From assembly GCA_020161365.1 (NCBI GenBank), contig JAIUNU010000001.1, forward strand, positions 310,001 through 374,000: a DNA stretch of 64,000 bases, written 5' to 3'. How positions within the stretch are numbered: the stretch's first letter is position 1; the number at the start of each line of letters is the position of its first letter. A program made the position numbers and the translations under genes. The notes below the pieces were generated by a model. The model saw nothing but the letters and a program-made list of their open reading frames with translations, made no database searches and was not told where the DNA came from. Positions 8,835 to 17,743 of this stretch are shown piece after piece. The stretch is from Pseudomonadota bacterium. Its GTDB lineage: Bacteria > Pseudomonadota > Alphaproteobacteria > Caulobacterales > Caulobacteraceae.

Positions 8835-11153
8835 CTAACCGCGCGTGCGGTCCACGGTCTCGACCGAGGGACACGCCCGCAGGGCGGCCTGGATGTTGGT
8901 CAGATGCTTAGCGTCTCGCACCTCGACATCGATGTCGGTGTCGAAAAAGTCGCTCTGGCGGTGATGCATGCGCAGATTGACGATATTGCCGCCAGCCTCG
9001 CCGATGATCGTACAGACGATGCCCAGAACGCCCGGCGCGTTCTGGATCGTCGCGTGCAGTCGGGTCAGCGAGATGGTCGAGCGTTCGGCTTCGGGCGTCC
9101 AGTTCAGGTCGCGCCAGAGCTCCTCGCGGTCTTCGTACTCGGCCAGGCGCGGGCAGTCGATGGTGTGGACGTCCAGCCCCTCACCATCTTCGCGGAGGAT
9201 GCCTACGATGCGATCGCCGGGCACAGGGCTGCAGCAGTGCGCGAAGTGCAGCGAGACGCCGGGCGTCAGCCCCCCGCCGCGCACATAGAGGCGCGCCGCC
9301 TCCGGACCGCCCTCGATCTTGCGACGAGCCGTCGCCGCCTCGCGCTCGGAGTCCTTCATGCCGGGATAGGCCGTCTCCAGTACCTGGCTGGGCGACACGC
9401 GTCCGCGACCAACGGCGTCGAACAGCGCCTCATCGCTGTCCAGCACGAAGCGCTCCAGGATCGGCCGCAGCGACACGTCCTTCAGCTTCTTGCCGGCGCG
9501 CTCGAACACCTGCTCCAGCGACGCGCGACCCAGGCGCAGGAATTCTTCCTTCTCGGTCTGCCGGATGTGGCGACGAATGGCCGAGCGGGCGCGACCCGTG
9601 ACGGTCAGCGAGCGCCAGTCGGGCGGCACCACGGGCTTGGAGCCGCGCACCACCTCGACCACGTCACCGTTCACAAGCGGCGTACGCAGCGGCTTCAGCT
9701 CGCCGTTGATCTTCACGCCGATGCAGGTGTCACCGACGCTGGTGTGGACCGCATAGGCGAAGTCCAGCGGCATGGCCCCGCGCGGCAGGCTGACCAGCTT
9801 GCCCTTGGGCGTGAAGACGAACACCTGGTCGAGGAACATCTCGAGCTTGGCGTGTTCGACCAGCTCTTCGCTGTCGCCGCCGTGCTCCAGCACCTGGACC
9901 AGTTGGCGCAGGTTGGCCAGCGGGTCGCGGCCGCCGGCGGCTTCCATGCCTTCGAGGTCGAGGCCGTAAGACGCGTCCTTGTAGCGGAAGTGGGCGGCGA
10001 CGCCCTCTTCGTTGACGCGGTCCATGGCCTCGGTACGGATCTGCATCTCGATGCGCATGCCACGCGGTCCGACGACGGTGGTGTGCAGGGAGCGGTAGTT
10101 GTTCCGCTTCGGCGTCGAGATGTAGTCCTTGAAGCGGTCAGGCACGCTGGACCAGGCCCGGTGCACGACGCCCAACGCGCGGTAGCAGTCTTCCTCGCTG
10201 TCGACGATCACCCGGAACGCATAGATGTCGGACATCTGCGAGAAGCCGATCGACTTGCGCTGCAGCTTGCGCCAGATCGAATAGGGCGACTTCTCGCGAC
10301 CGAAGACCCGGGCAGGCAGGTTCGACGACTCCAGACGCGCCGAGATTTCCTGGCTGACGAGCGCCACCGCCCCGCCCTGCTCCTCGCGCAGCACGTCCAG
10401 GCGACGGAGGATGGCGTCGCGCGCCACCGGGTTGGTGTGCTGGAAGGACAGCTCCTCCAACTCGGTGCAGATACGGTGACAGCCGATGTTCCGGGCCAGC
10501 GGCGCGTAGATGTCGCGCGTTTCGCGGGCGATGCGCTCGCGCTTGGCCTGGTTCTTGATGAAGTGCAGCGTTCGCATGTTGTGCAGGCGATCGGCCAGCT
10601 TCACCAGAAGGACGCGCACGTCCTTGGAGATCGCCAGGATGAATTTACGCAGGTTTTCGGCCTGCCGCATGTGCTCGGCCTGAAGCTCGAGCTTGGACAG
10701 CTTGGTGACGCCCTCGACAAGCTCGGCGATCTCCTCGCCGAACAGTTTGGCGATCTCTTCCTTGGTGACCGGGGTATCCTCGATCACGTCGTGCAGCAGC
10801 GCCGTGACGATGGTCGCGGTGTCGAGGCGATACTCGGTGAGGATGCCCGCCACCTCGATCGGGTGAGCGTAGTACGGGTCGCCGCTGGCGCGGGTCTGCG
10901 AGCCGTGCATGCGCATCGCATAGACATAGGCGCGATTCAGCAGCGCCTCGTCGGCGGTCGGGTCATAAGCATGGACCCGCTCGATCAGCTCGTACTGGCG
11001 AAGAAACTTGGGTCGCGGCTTGGCCGGCGCTTCGGTCGTGGCGGCGGGGGCCGCAGACGAAGACGCGCCCGATTCGTGATCGGGCGCGCGTTCGGATGGA
11101 GCGGTCTGGTCGACCGCTTCAAGGGTCAGAGGGTCTGCGCCGTCGGGGCTCAG
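8835..11153 (-). CDS. spoT: Bifunctional (p)ppGpp synthetase/hydrolase, probable CTG start
   Basis: RelA/SpoT homologue that makes and degrades (p)ppGpp for the stringent response. Seen in order: an HD hydrolase domain with LLHDVIEDT and [11 protein letters not shown]; a synthetase domain with FGREKSPYS, the RFKD motif typical of bifunctional enzymes, and [13 protein letters not shown]; a TGS domain from [13 protein letters not shown]; and a C-terminal ACT domain. The first ATG in frame (10916) would cut off conserved sequence: [15 protein letters not shown] and [11 protein letters not shown] lie upstream of it. No ATG, GTG or TTG exists in this frame between 10917 and the upstream stop. A CTG at 11153, overlapping the rpoZ TGA as CTGA and 7 bases after AGGAGGAG, is the best start, giving 772 residues. 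Confidence 0.93.
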   Translation of the reverse strand: MSPDGADPLTLEAVDQTAPSERAPDHESGASSSAAPAATTEAPAKPRPKFLRQYELIERVHAYDPTADEALLNRAYVYAMRMHGSQTRASGDPYYAHPIEVAGILTEYRLDTATIVTALLHDVIEDTPVTKEEIAKLFGEEIAELVEGVTKLSKLELQAEHMRQAENLRKFILAISKDVRVLLVKLADRLHNMRTLHFIKNQAKRERIARETRDIYAPLARNIGCHRICTELEELSFQHTNPVARDAILRRLDVLREEQGGAVALVSQEISARLESSNLPARVFGREKSPYSIWRKLQRKSIGFSQMSDIYAFRVIVDSEEDCYRALGVVHRAWSSVPDRFKDYISTPKRNNYRSLHTTVVGPRGMRIEMQIRTEAMDRVNEEGVAAHFRYKDASYGLDLEGMEAAGGRDPLANLRQLVQVLEHGGDSEELVEHAKLEMFLDQVFVFTPKGKLVSLPRGAMPLDFAYAVHTSVGDTCIGVKINGELKPLRTPLVNGDVVEVVRGSKPVVPPDWRSLTVTGRARSAIRRHIRQTEKEEFLRLGRASLEQVFERAGKKLKDVSLRPILERFVLDSDEALFDAVGRGRVSPSQVLETAYPGMKDSEREAATARRKIEGGPEAARLYVRGGGLTPGVSLHFAHCCSPVPGDRIVGILREDGEGLDVHTIDCPRLAEYEDREELWRDLNWTPEAERSTISLTRLHATIQNAPGVLGIVCTIIGEAGGNIVNLRMHHRQSDFFDTDIDVEVRDAKHLTNIQAALRACPSVETVDRTRG

Positions 11154-11509
11154 TACCGCTCCTCCTGACCACCGTCGCGGTCGCTCTGCAGGGCGCGAAC
11201 CAGTTCCAGCTCGCTCATTTGCATGTGGCTGGGATCGGCCAGCAGGGCCAGGGTTTCGGCCTCTTCCTCGGCCTCGGTGTGCTCGTCAACGCGCTGCAGC
11301 GTGCTAATGAGGTGTTCCTTCAGGCCCTCATGGTCGATCACGTCGTCGGCGATCTCGCGCAGGGCCACGACCGGGTTCTTGTCGTTGTCGCGGTCGACCA
11401 TCAGGGCGGCGCCGGCCGAAATGCCGCGGGCGCGGTGAGCCGAGAGCAGGACAAGCGCGAAGCGGTTCGGAACCTTCTCGACGCAATCTTCGACGGTGAC
11501 GCGGGCCAT
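11150..11509 (-). CDS. rpoZ: RNA polymerase omega subunit
   Basis: The omega subunit stabilises beta-prime in RNA polymerase. From [20 protein letters not shown] the protein has 119 residues, with the conserved stretch [12 protein letters not shown] and the later [13 protein letters not shown]. The start is preceded by GAGGAAC at good distance; a longer frame reaches 11584 but its first 25 residues are not family-like. The tail is acidic and longer than in E. coli, as usual in alphaproteobacteria. Its stop overlaps the probable start of spoT, the common rpoZ-spoT pairing. Confidence 0.94.
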
Positions 11510-11637
11510 GAGTTCCTCGGGCTGCCGATGAGCAATCGCAAAATAGGCTTCTGTGCGGCGACACGCAACGCCGCGCACGATCATCCAGCTTTCGCGAGCG
11601 GGCGCTTATGCCCGCTTCGGGGGTCAATGTCCACCCT

Positions 11638-12144
11638 CTAGGCGCGAGGCGCCGCCATCGGCCGCGCGTCACGCCCCACCGTGGCGTTGGCGGCCAAACG
11701 GAAAGCCGACTCACCCGTCACCGGGTGAACCCAGGCGGACGCCAACTCGGCGAGCGGCCCCATCACGAAGAGCCTCTGGTGGGCGCGCGGATGCGGCACG
11801 ATGAGGTCGCCATCGAGGACGGCGCGACCGTAGGCGATAAGATCCAGGTCCAGGGTGCGCGGGGCGTTGGCTTCCCCCCTCGCTCGCCCAAACCGCGCCT
11901 CCAGCGTGTGTAGCGCGTCCAGGACCTGCGGCGGCGAGAGGTCCGTCCGTACGACCACGACGCCATTGAGATATTCCGGTCCCGCCGGGTCGGGCCAGGC
12001 GGCCGAGACCCACCAGCCTGAGCGCGCCGCAACCTCTAGCCCCACCTGCGGCAGCGCGGCCACGGCGGCTTCCAACAAGGCTTCGCGACTCGTATAGGCT
12101 CCAGGCAGATTGCAGCCGAGCGCCACGAGCACGGCCTCGTCCAA
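11638..12144 (-). CDS. folK: HPPK, folate pathway pyrophosphokinase
   Basis: 2-amino-4-hydroxy-6-hydroxymethyldihydropteridine pyrophosphokinase moves pyrophosphate from ATP to the pterin in folate synthesis. Signatures: LVALGCNLPG at the N terminus, EARFGRARGEANAPRTLDLDLIAYG with the two magnesium-binding Asp residues, and VPHPRAHQRLFVMGPLAEL. There is no ATG. TTG at 12144 puts the fold start at the usual distance; TTG at 12171 and 12195 also exist but would reach or overlap the divergent NYN gene. The product is about 168 residues. The start is uncertain, the function is not. Confidence 0.9.
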   Translation of the reverse strand: MDEAVLVALGCNLPGAYTSREALLEAAVAALPQVGLEVAARSGWWVSAAWPDPAGPEYLNGVVVVRTDLSPPQVLDALHTLEARFGRARGEANAPRTLDLDLIAYGRAVLDGDLIVPHPRAHQRLFVMGPLAELASAWVHPVTGESAFRLAANATVGRDARPMAAPRA

Positions 12145-12179
12145 GTCATTTCGAACGACCTGATTTTTCAAGGAATACC

Positions 12180-12776
12180 GTGACCTTCTATCCAACCGAC
12201 CGCCTGGCCCTGTTCATCGACGGGGCCAATCTCTATTCCGCCGCCAAGGCGCTGGGCTTCGATATCGACTATCGGAAGCTGCTCGACGAGTTCAAAAAGC
12301 GCGGGATTCTGATCCGCGCCTACTACTATACCGCGATCGCCGAAAATGACGACTATTCGCCGATCCGCCCCCTCGTGGACTGGCTGGACTACAACGGCTT
12401 TACCTTGGTGACGAAACCCGCCCGCGAGTTCACCGACAGCATGGGTCGCAAGCGCTGGCGGGGCGACATGGATATCGAGATCGCCGTCGACATGCTTCAG
12501 ATGGCCGAGACCGCCGATCACCTGGTGCTGTTCTCGGGCGACGGCGACTTCCGCGCCCTGGTCGAGGCGGTGCAGCGCAAGGGCCGCCGGGTGACCGTCG
12601 TCTCGACCATGAAGAGCCAGCCGCCGATGACCAGCGACGACCTGCGCCGCCAGGCCGACAACTTCGTCGACCTCGCCGATCTTGGAAACATCATCGGCCG
12701 ACCGCAGCGCACGCCGCCGCGTCAGGTTATGGACAACCGCACCCCCGCCGAACGTGACGCCGACGACGAGTACTGA
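12180..12776 (+). CDS. NYN-domain (LabA-like, PIN-fold) protein
   Basis: A 198-residue protein with the NYN fold, a PIN-like nuclease fold found in RNA-processing enzymes. The acidic residues expected for metal binding are visible: LFIDGANLY near residue 12, RWRGDMDIEIAVDML near 92, and LFSGDGDFRALV near 118. It begins with GTG at 12180 after AAGGA. The final 30 residues are hydrophilic and probably disordered. It is followed after 2 bases by the uracil-DNA glycosylase gene, suggesting a two-gene nucleic-acid maintenance unit. RNase activity is inferred from the fold only. Confidence 0.85.
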   Translation: MTFYPTDRLALFIDGANLYSAAKALGFDIDYRKLLDEFKKRGILIRAYYYTAIAENDDYSPIRPLVDWLDYNGFTLVTKPAREFTDSMGRKRWRGDMDIEIAVDMLQMAETADHLVLFSGDGDFRALVEAVQRKGRRVTVVSTMKSQPPMTSDDLRRQADNFVDLADLGNIIGRPQRTPPRQVMDNRTPAERDADDEY

Positions 12777-12778
12777 GC

Positions 12779-13456
12779 ATGTCCCAGACCTCCAACATCG
12801 TCGGTGAAGTCGTCCCCAATCCCGCCGAGCCGCCGCGCGACTGCCCACTCTGCCCGCGCCTCGTCGCCTATCGCCGCGAGAACCAGGACCTGTATCCGGA
12901 CTGGTTCAACGGCCCTGCGCCGTCCTTCGGCGACAAGAACGCCCGTCTGCTGGTCGTGGGCCTGGCGCCCGGCCGCAAGGGGGCCAACCGCACAGGCCGT
13001 CCGTTTACCGGCGATTTCGCCGGCGCCCTCCTCTACGAGACGCTGATCAAGTTCGGCTTCGCCACCGGCCAGTTCGAGGCGCGGCCCGACGACTCGTTGA
13101 AGCTGATCGACGCGGCGGTGACCAACGCCGTCCGCTGCGCCCCGCCCGGCAACAAGCCTGAGACCTCGGAGGAGAACGCCTGCCGGCCGTTCCTGAAGGC
13201 GCGGCTCGATATGTTCCCGAACCTGAAGGTCATCGTCACCCTGGGCGACGTTTCGCGCCGCAATGTCCTCAAGACGTTGGGCTTGAAGGCCTCGGCCGGC
13301 GTCCCCGGTCACGGCTCGGAGTTCCAGGCGGGGCCGTATCGGATCTTCAACAGCTACCACTGCTCGCGGCTCAACACGAATACCGGCCGCCTGACGACGC
13401 CGATGTTCGAGGACCTGTTCGCGCGGGTGAAGGCTTATCTGGGCGAGACGGGTTAG
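12779..13456 (+). CDS. Uracil-DNA glycosylase, family 5 (UDGb type)
   Basis: This iron-sulfur uracil-DNA glycosylase removes uracil, and in related enzymes hypoxanthine, from DNA. It is 225 residues. The CPLCPRLVAYR motif at about residue 22 gives two cluster cysteines, with further Cys in VRCAPPGNKP and ENACRPF. Motif 1 is VVGLAPGRKGANRTGRPF, which lacks the Asp or Asn of other families, as in family 5. The DNA-insertion motif is HCSRLNTNTGRLT. It follows the NYN gene with 2 bases between. Confidence 0.88.
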   Translation: MSQTSNIVGEVVPNPAEPPRDCPLCPRLVAYRRENQDLYPDWFNGPAPSFGDKNARLLVVGLAPGRKGANRTGRPFTGDFAGALLYETLIKFGFATGQFEARPDDSLKLIDAAVTNAVRCAPPGNKPETSEENACRPFLKARLDMFPNLKVIVTLGDVSRRNVLKTLGLKASAGVPGHGSEFQAGPYRIFNSYHCSRLNTNTGRLTTPMFEDLFARVKAYLGETG

Positions 13457-13478
13457 CACACTCCGGAATCGGAACTGG

Positions 13479-13502
13479 GGGCCGCGCGATCAGGAGCGGC
13501 CC
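13479..13502. terminator. Possible hairpin between convergent genes
   Basis: A 7-base stem GGGCCGC (13479-13485) pairs with GCGGCCC (13496-13502) around a 10-base loop. It lies between the ends of the uracil-DNA glycosylase and acetyltransferase genes. There is no T run on either side, so it is a weak terminator candidate. Confidence 0.4.
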
Positions 13503-13505
13503 TGG

Positions 13506-14057
13506 TCAGCTAGGCCGGTCAATCTCGTACCAGCAGCCGGGCTCCCAGGTGTCCCGCGCGGAAGCGAAGACAGGCCGCTCGCCAACAAACCTCATACCCA
13601 GCGCGGTCAGAATCGCTCGCGAGGCTGCGTTATCAGGGTGAGCCTGGGCTTCGATGGTTTCGGCCGCCGGCAGCAGCGACCACAAGGCGGAAAGCCCTGC
13701 CTGGGCGGCCTCCCCCATGTAGCCTTGGCCGTGCGCCGCCTCCGCGAGATGGTAGCCGATTTCGACGCGGGTCCGCTGGTTTCTCGCGCCGCCGCCAAAG
13801 CCGCCGATCACCAAACCATCCGCCAGCCTTTCGATGGCGTAGCTCACGTGCCAGCCTTCGCATACGCCAGCCCTCGCCTCGACGATGCGTTGTAGCGCGA
13901 GTTCCGTTGATGTCGGATCTGGCCATGAGCTGAGCCAACGGCTCACCCTGGAGGTCATATTGGCCGACAGAACAGCCGCGTCGCTCGAACGCCAGCAGCG
14001 GAGCCGAAGTCGCGGCGTAACGACAACGGGAAGCAACTCCTCCCCGTCGGCCGCCAT
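13506..14057 (-). CDS. GNAT-family N-acetyltransferase (RimJ-like)
   Basis: A 183-residue acetyltransferase. It opens with VVTPRLRLRCWRSSDA, the standard start of RimJ/RimL-type enzymes. The acetyl-CoA binding region is EIGYHLAEAAHGQGYMGEAAQAGL near residues 100-125, and NAASRAILTALGMRFVGER follows. The acceptor is unknown. Its ATG shares one base with the rodA stop (TGATG), so it is coupled to the elongasome operon, which is unusual company. Confidence 0.85.
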   Translation of the reverse strand: MAADGEELLPVVVTPRLRLRCWRSSDAAVLSANMTSRVSRWLSSWPDPTSTELALQRIVEARAGVCEGWHVSYAIERLADGLVIGGFGGGARNQRTRVEIGYHLAEAAHGQGYMGEAAQAGLSALWSLLPAAETIEAQAHPDNAASRAILTALGMRFVGERPVFASARDTWEPGCWYEIDRPS

Positions 14058-15214
14058 CAGACCAGCGAGCCCTTGCCGCTGGTCACCTCGGTGTAGCGGT
14101 GGACCCGCACGGCCTGGATCAGGCCAAAGCCGATCATCACCGTCAGCATGACGGTGCCGCCGTACGACAGCATCGGCATCGGCACGCCCACGACCGGGGC
14201 CATGCCCATCACCATCGCGCCGTTGATCAGCACATAGACCGCGAAGGTCGAGATCGTGCCGCCAGCCGCTAGACGGCCGAAGTGGCTATGGCTGATCGAG
14301 GCGATGCGCAGCGCCATGAAGATCACCGCACCATAGAGGAACAACACGGTAAAACAGCCGACGAAACCGAACTCCTCGGCCAGGGTGGCGAAGATGAAGT
14401 CGGTCTGCTTTTCCGGCAGGAAGTTCAGCTGGCTCTGCGACCCAAGGCCAAAGCCCTTGCCGAGCAGGCCGCCTGACCCCAGGGCGATCTTCGACTGAAC
14501 GATCTGGTAGCCCTTCCCAGAAGGGTCGCCTTCGGGGTTCAGGAAGGTCATGACCCGGTGCCGCTGGTAGTCGTGCAACACGAACATCACGAACGGTGGA
14601 ATGGCGACCATCACCGCGATGATACCGGCGATGATGATGCGCCAGGAAAGGCCAGCCAGGACGACAATGGAAAGGCCTGTCGCGGCGATCAGCATGGCGG
14701 TCCCGAGGTCGGGCTGGTGCGCAACGAGAAGCACCGGAGCCGCGATCATCCCCGCAGGGATCAGCAGGCGCCAGGACATCCGCGCGCTATCGGCCGACAG
14801 GCCGTGATAGTAGCGGGCCAGCGCCAGGACGAGGCCGATCTTCATGATTTCGGATGGCTGGAAGCGGAAACCGCCGATCGACAGCCAACGCTGTGCGCCC
14901 AACGAGATGTCGCCCACAGCCTCGACGGCGATCAGCAGAAGTAGGCCGACCCCGTAGATGGGGTAGGCGGCCATGAACCACCAGCGGAGGTCGCACATAG
15001 CCAGCACGACCATCATGATGAAATAGAGCCCGAAACGGATCAGGTGATTGGCCGCCCAGGGCTTCCAGGACGCGCCAGCGATCGAGAAGAGCATCAGCGC
15101 GCCGGCGCCGGCGATCAGGCACAGGACCAGACAGAAGGTCCAGTCGATCTCCATGAACTTGATCGTCGGCCGGTCGCGCTCGCCGGGCCGGGAAAGGCCG
15201 CCGCTCAGGGTCAT
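14057..15214 (-). CDS. rodA: Peptidoglycan glycosyltransferase RodA (SEDS)
   Basis: RodA polymerises glycan strands in the elongasome together with PBP2. The 385-residue protein has about ten membrane helices. SEDS landmarks are AQRWLSIGGFRFQPSEIMKIG, HQPDLGTAM with the catalytic-site Asp, the long periplasmic loop ending in SQSQLNFLPEKQTDFIFATLAEEFGF, and VGVPMPMLSYGGTVML. A start at MEIDWTFC, 20 residues in, is possible, though the upstream ATG overlaps the mrdA stop in coupled fashion. It follows mrdA and precedes a coupled acetyltransferase. Confidence 0.95.
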   Translation of the reverse strand: MTLSGGLSRPGERDRPTIKFMEIDWTFCLVLCLIAGAGALMLFSIAGASWKPWAANHLIRFGLYFIMMVVLAMCDLRWWFMAAYPIYGVGLLLLIAVEAVGDISLGAQRWLSIGGFRFQPSEIMKIGLVLALARYYHGLSADSARMSWRLLIPAGMIAAPVLLVAHQPDLGTAMLIAATGLSIVVLAGLSWRIIIAGIIAVMVAIPPFVMFVLHDYQRHRVMTFLNPEGDPSGKGYQIVQSKIALGSGGLLGKGFGLGSQSQLNFLPEKQTDFIFATLAEEFGFVGCFTVLFLYGAVIFMALRIASISHSHFGRLAAGGTISTFAVYVLINGAMVMGMAPVVGVPMPMLSYGGTVMLTVMIGFGLIQAVRVHRYTEVTSGKGSLV

Positions 15215-17223
15215 AATTGCCCTCCCTGCGGGGTTGTTGGCGCAGGCGGCGGGGGGCCCACGGTGGGCTCCTCAGGCGCTGCGCCTTCCATGACATCGTC
15301 GGGAACTGCTTCCGGCATGGGCGCGGGCTTCTCGATCCGCGCGCGCATTTCAGGGTCCTTGAGCAACGCCACGCGCATCACCTCGCGCGCACGCGGCGCG
15401 CCGGCCGTCCCGCCGCCCAAACCGCCGTGCTCGATGATGACCGAAACGGCATAGCGCGGATCATCGTAGGGGGCGAAGGCGACGAACAGGTTATGGTCCT
15501 TCAAACGCCAACGCACGTCCTTGCTGTCGCGAGAAACACCCTTGTCATAGCTGCGAACCTGGGCCGTGCCGGTCTTGCCAGCCATCTGCACATCGCCCAG
15601 ACCCAGCTGGCTGTTGCGATAGGCGGTGCCGGTGACGTCGTTGGCCACAGCGGCCATGCCCGCTCGGACATAGGCCAGATGCTCGGGCGAGAACGGGAGG
15701 TCCGGCACATCCGAACCCGCAGGCCGCTCGACACCGCCAATCGACTTGATCAAGCGGGGCACGAGCGCCTTCTTGGCGTTGGCGAGACGCGCCGTCATCA
15801 CGGCCAGTTGCAGGGCGTTGACCGTAAGCGCGCCTTGCCCGATCCCGAAACTTGGCGTCTCGCCTGGAAACCAGATCTGATTGGCGGGATTCTTTTTGAA
15901 CGCGCGCTTCTTCCATGCGGGATCGGGAACCAGACCCTTTTTCTGGCCAGGTATGCCGATGTCGTAGAGCTGACCGAAGCCCATGGAGCGCGCAGCATTC
16001 GCGATCGCCGTCGGACCAATCTTCAGCGCGGTTTGATAGAAGTAGATGTCGCACGAGTTCTTGATCGCCTCGTGCATGTTCTGTGAGCCATGCCCGCCCT
16101 TCTTGTGGCAGCGCCAGGTACGACCACCATAGTACCAGCTGCCCGGGCAGTTCACGCGGATTTCGGGATCGATGCCTGCGGCAAGAGCCGCCAGGCCGAC
16201 CGTCGGCTTGAAGGTCGAGCCCGGCGGGTAGACCCCGGTGATCGCCTTGTCGAGCAACGGCTTTCGCTCGTACTCGGCAAGCGCCTTATACTCGGGTCCG
16301 GACAGGCCGCGCACGAAACGGTTCGCGTCGAAGCTGGGCGCCGACGCCATGCACAGCAGGTCGCCCGTGCGGCAGTCCATCACGACAATGGCGCCGCTCT
16401 CCTCACCCATCACCTCAAGCGCGCGGTTCTGGATATCGGCGTCCAGAGTCAGGTGGATCGCCTTGCCCGCCACGGGCGGAATATCACCGGCCGGATCGAG
16501 ACGGACGACACGCCCCACGGAGTCGACCTCGGTCTTCGTCGCGCCGGCTCGACCCCGAAGTTCCTTGTCGAAAGCCTTCTCAACGCCCTGCTTGCCGATC
16601 CGGAAGCCCGGGTGGTGCAGCAGGTCCTGGTCCTGAGTGGGATCGCCTTCAGCCGCCTTCAGATCGCGATCGGACACCTTGGCGACATAGCCGATGACGT
16701 GCGCGAAAGCGCCGCCGAATGGGTAGACGCGAACCTCGCCCATGTCGGCGGTGACATTGGGAAGTTCCGGCGCCCGGATGTTGACGCGGGAGAACTCCTC
16801 CCACGAGAGGTCTTCCATCACCACGACCGGAGCCTTGCGTGGGGCTCGGTCCAGCTCCTTGAGGATCCGCGCGCGGCGCGTGCCGTCGATCGGCACGAGC
16901 TTGGAAAGATCGTCAAGGACAGCCTCGGCCTCGAGACCCTTGTCCTTGTTGATCATTAGCCGGAAGTTCGGCCGGTTGGAGGCCAGCGAAACGCCGTTGC
17001 GGTCCATGATCAGGCCGCGGGGCGGTGGCACCAAGCGGTAGTTGAACTGATTGCCGGCCGAAAGCTTCTGGTAGCGCTGGGCTTCCACCAACTGGAGCTG
17101 CGCGAGCCTTCCGCCCAGCGCCAGCAGGCCCATGCCGGTCAGGCCGCCCAAGAGGAACGCACGCCGGTGGAAGACACCCTGGCGCTCGTTGACCTCGAAA
17201 AAGAAGATGGACGGTTCGCTCAT
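15211..17223 (-). CDS. mrdA: Penicillin-binding protein 2 (elongation transpeptidase)
   Basis: PBP2 cross-links peptidoglycan during cell elongation. The 670-residue protein has one membrane anchor (about 23-45), a pedestal domain with PPPRGLIMDRNG, and a transpeptidase domain. Active-site motifs: YPPGSTFKP with the acylated Ser, KNSCDIYF as the SxD variant of SxN, and MAGKTGTAQV as KTG. The C-terminal 70 residues are Pro and Ala rich and probably flexible. It sits between mreD and rodA, overlapping rodA by 4 bases. Confidence 0.96.
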   Translation of the reverse strand: MSEPSIFFFEVNERQGVFHRRAFLLGGLTGMGLLALGGRLAQLQLVEAQRYQKLSAGNQFNYRLVPPPRGLIMDRNGVSLASNRPNFRLMINKDKGLEAEAVLDDLSKLVPIDGTRRARILKELDRAPRKAPVVVMEDLSWEEFSRVNIRAPELPNVTADMGEVRVYPFGGAFAHVIGYVAKVSDRDLKAAEGDPTQDQDLLHHPGFRIGKQGVEKAFDKELRGRAGATKTEVDSVGRVVRLDPAGDIPPVAGKAIHLTLDADIQNRALEVMGEESGAIVVMDCRTGDLLCMASAPSFDANRFVRGLSGPEYKALAEYERKPLLDKAITGVYPPGSTFKPTVGLAALAAGIDPEIRVNCPGSWYYGGRTWRCHKKGGHGSQNMHEAIKNSCDIYFYQTALKIGPTAIANAARSMGFGQLYDIGIPGQKKGLVPDPAWKKRAFKKNPANQIWFPGETPSFGIGQGALTVNALQLAVMTARLANAKKALVPRLIKSIGGVERPAGSDVPDLPFSPEHLAYVRAGMAAVANDVTGTAYRNSQLGLGDVQMAGKTGTAQVRSYDKGVSRDSKDVRWRLKDHNLFVAFAPYDDPRYAVSVIIEHGGLGGGTAGAPRAREVMRVALLKDPEMRARIEKPAPMPEAVPDDVMEGAAPEEPTVGPPPPAPTTPQGGQL

Positions 17224-17227
17224 CGCC

Positions 17228-17743
17228 TCACCGGAACCGCACGTCGGCGTCCTCGAAACGATCGACGAGCCGGTGAGCGAAAGGGAACAGCAAGGCCGTC
17301 ACCAGAAACTGCCAGAACACCGCCAGGAGACTGGGCATGGCCAGGCTGTCTAGCATGGTGAACAGAAAGCCCGCGATCATGGCGATGCCTGTCACACCCG
17401 CGAACCAGGCCCAAAGCATGGGCCGGCTCTGGCCGGTCATTGCGTTGCGCAGGATCAGCACCATCGCATAGGCGACCAGCAGCGACAGACCCCAAAGGCC
17501 CGTCGGGCCGCCCCAGAAGATGTCCAGAAACAAGCCCAGTACCAGCAGGGCGAACGGCGCCAGGATAGACGGGCGGATCATCGCCCAGGCGAAAGCGGGC
17601 ACCATCGCGAAGACGGGCTCCGGTAATTGCAGCCCCCAGATCCGGATGGGAGCGGCGAAAACGATGGTCGCGCCGATGCACATCAGCATCGGCACGCCCA
17701 GCCAGCGCCCTGGGTTCAGAGGCCGAGCGCCGCTCATGCTCAT
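17228..17743 (-). CDS. mreD: Rod shape-determining protein MreD
   Basis: MreD is an inner-membrane elongasome subunit that works with MreC. At 171 residues with about five hydrophobic helices it is of usual size. The loop LFLDIFWGGPTGLWGLSLL is family-like. Its start overlaps the mreC stop by 4 bases and its stop lies 4 bases before the mrdA start. Identification rests on helix pattern, the DIFWGGPTGLWGL loop and operon position. Confidence 0.92.
   Translation of the reverse strand: MSMSGARPLNPGRWLGVPMLMCIGATIVFAAPIRIWGLQLPEPVFAMVPAFAWAMIRPSILAPFALLVLGLFLDIFWGGPTGLWGLSLLVAYAMVLILRNAMTGQSRPMLWAWFAGVTGIAMIAGFLFTMLDSLAMPSLLAVFWQFLVTALLFPFAHRLVDRFEDADVRFR

Noticed and set aside
8904..11168. A long plus-strand open frame (over 700 codons) opposite spoT
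   Set aside because: Its translation is low-complexity Arg/Asp/Gly/His sequence with no domain, and it is antisense to an unmistakable RelA/SpoT gene. GC-rich third positions keep the opposite frame open.
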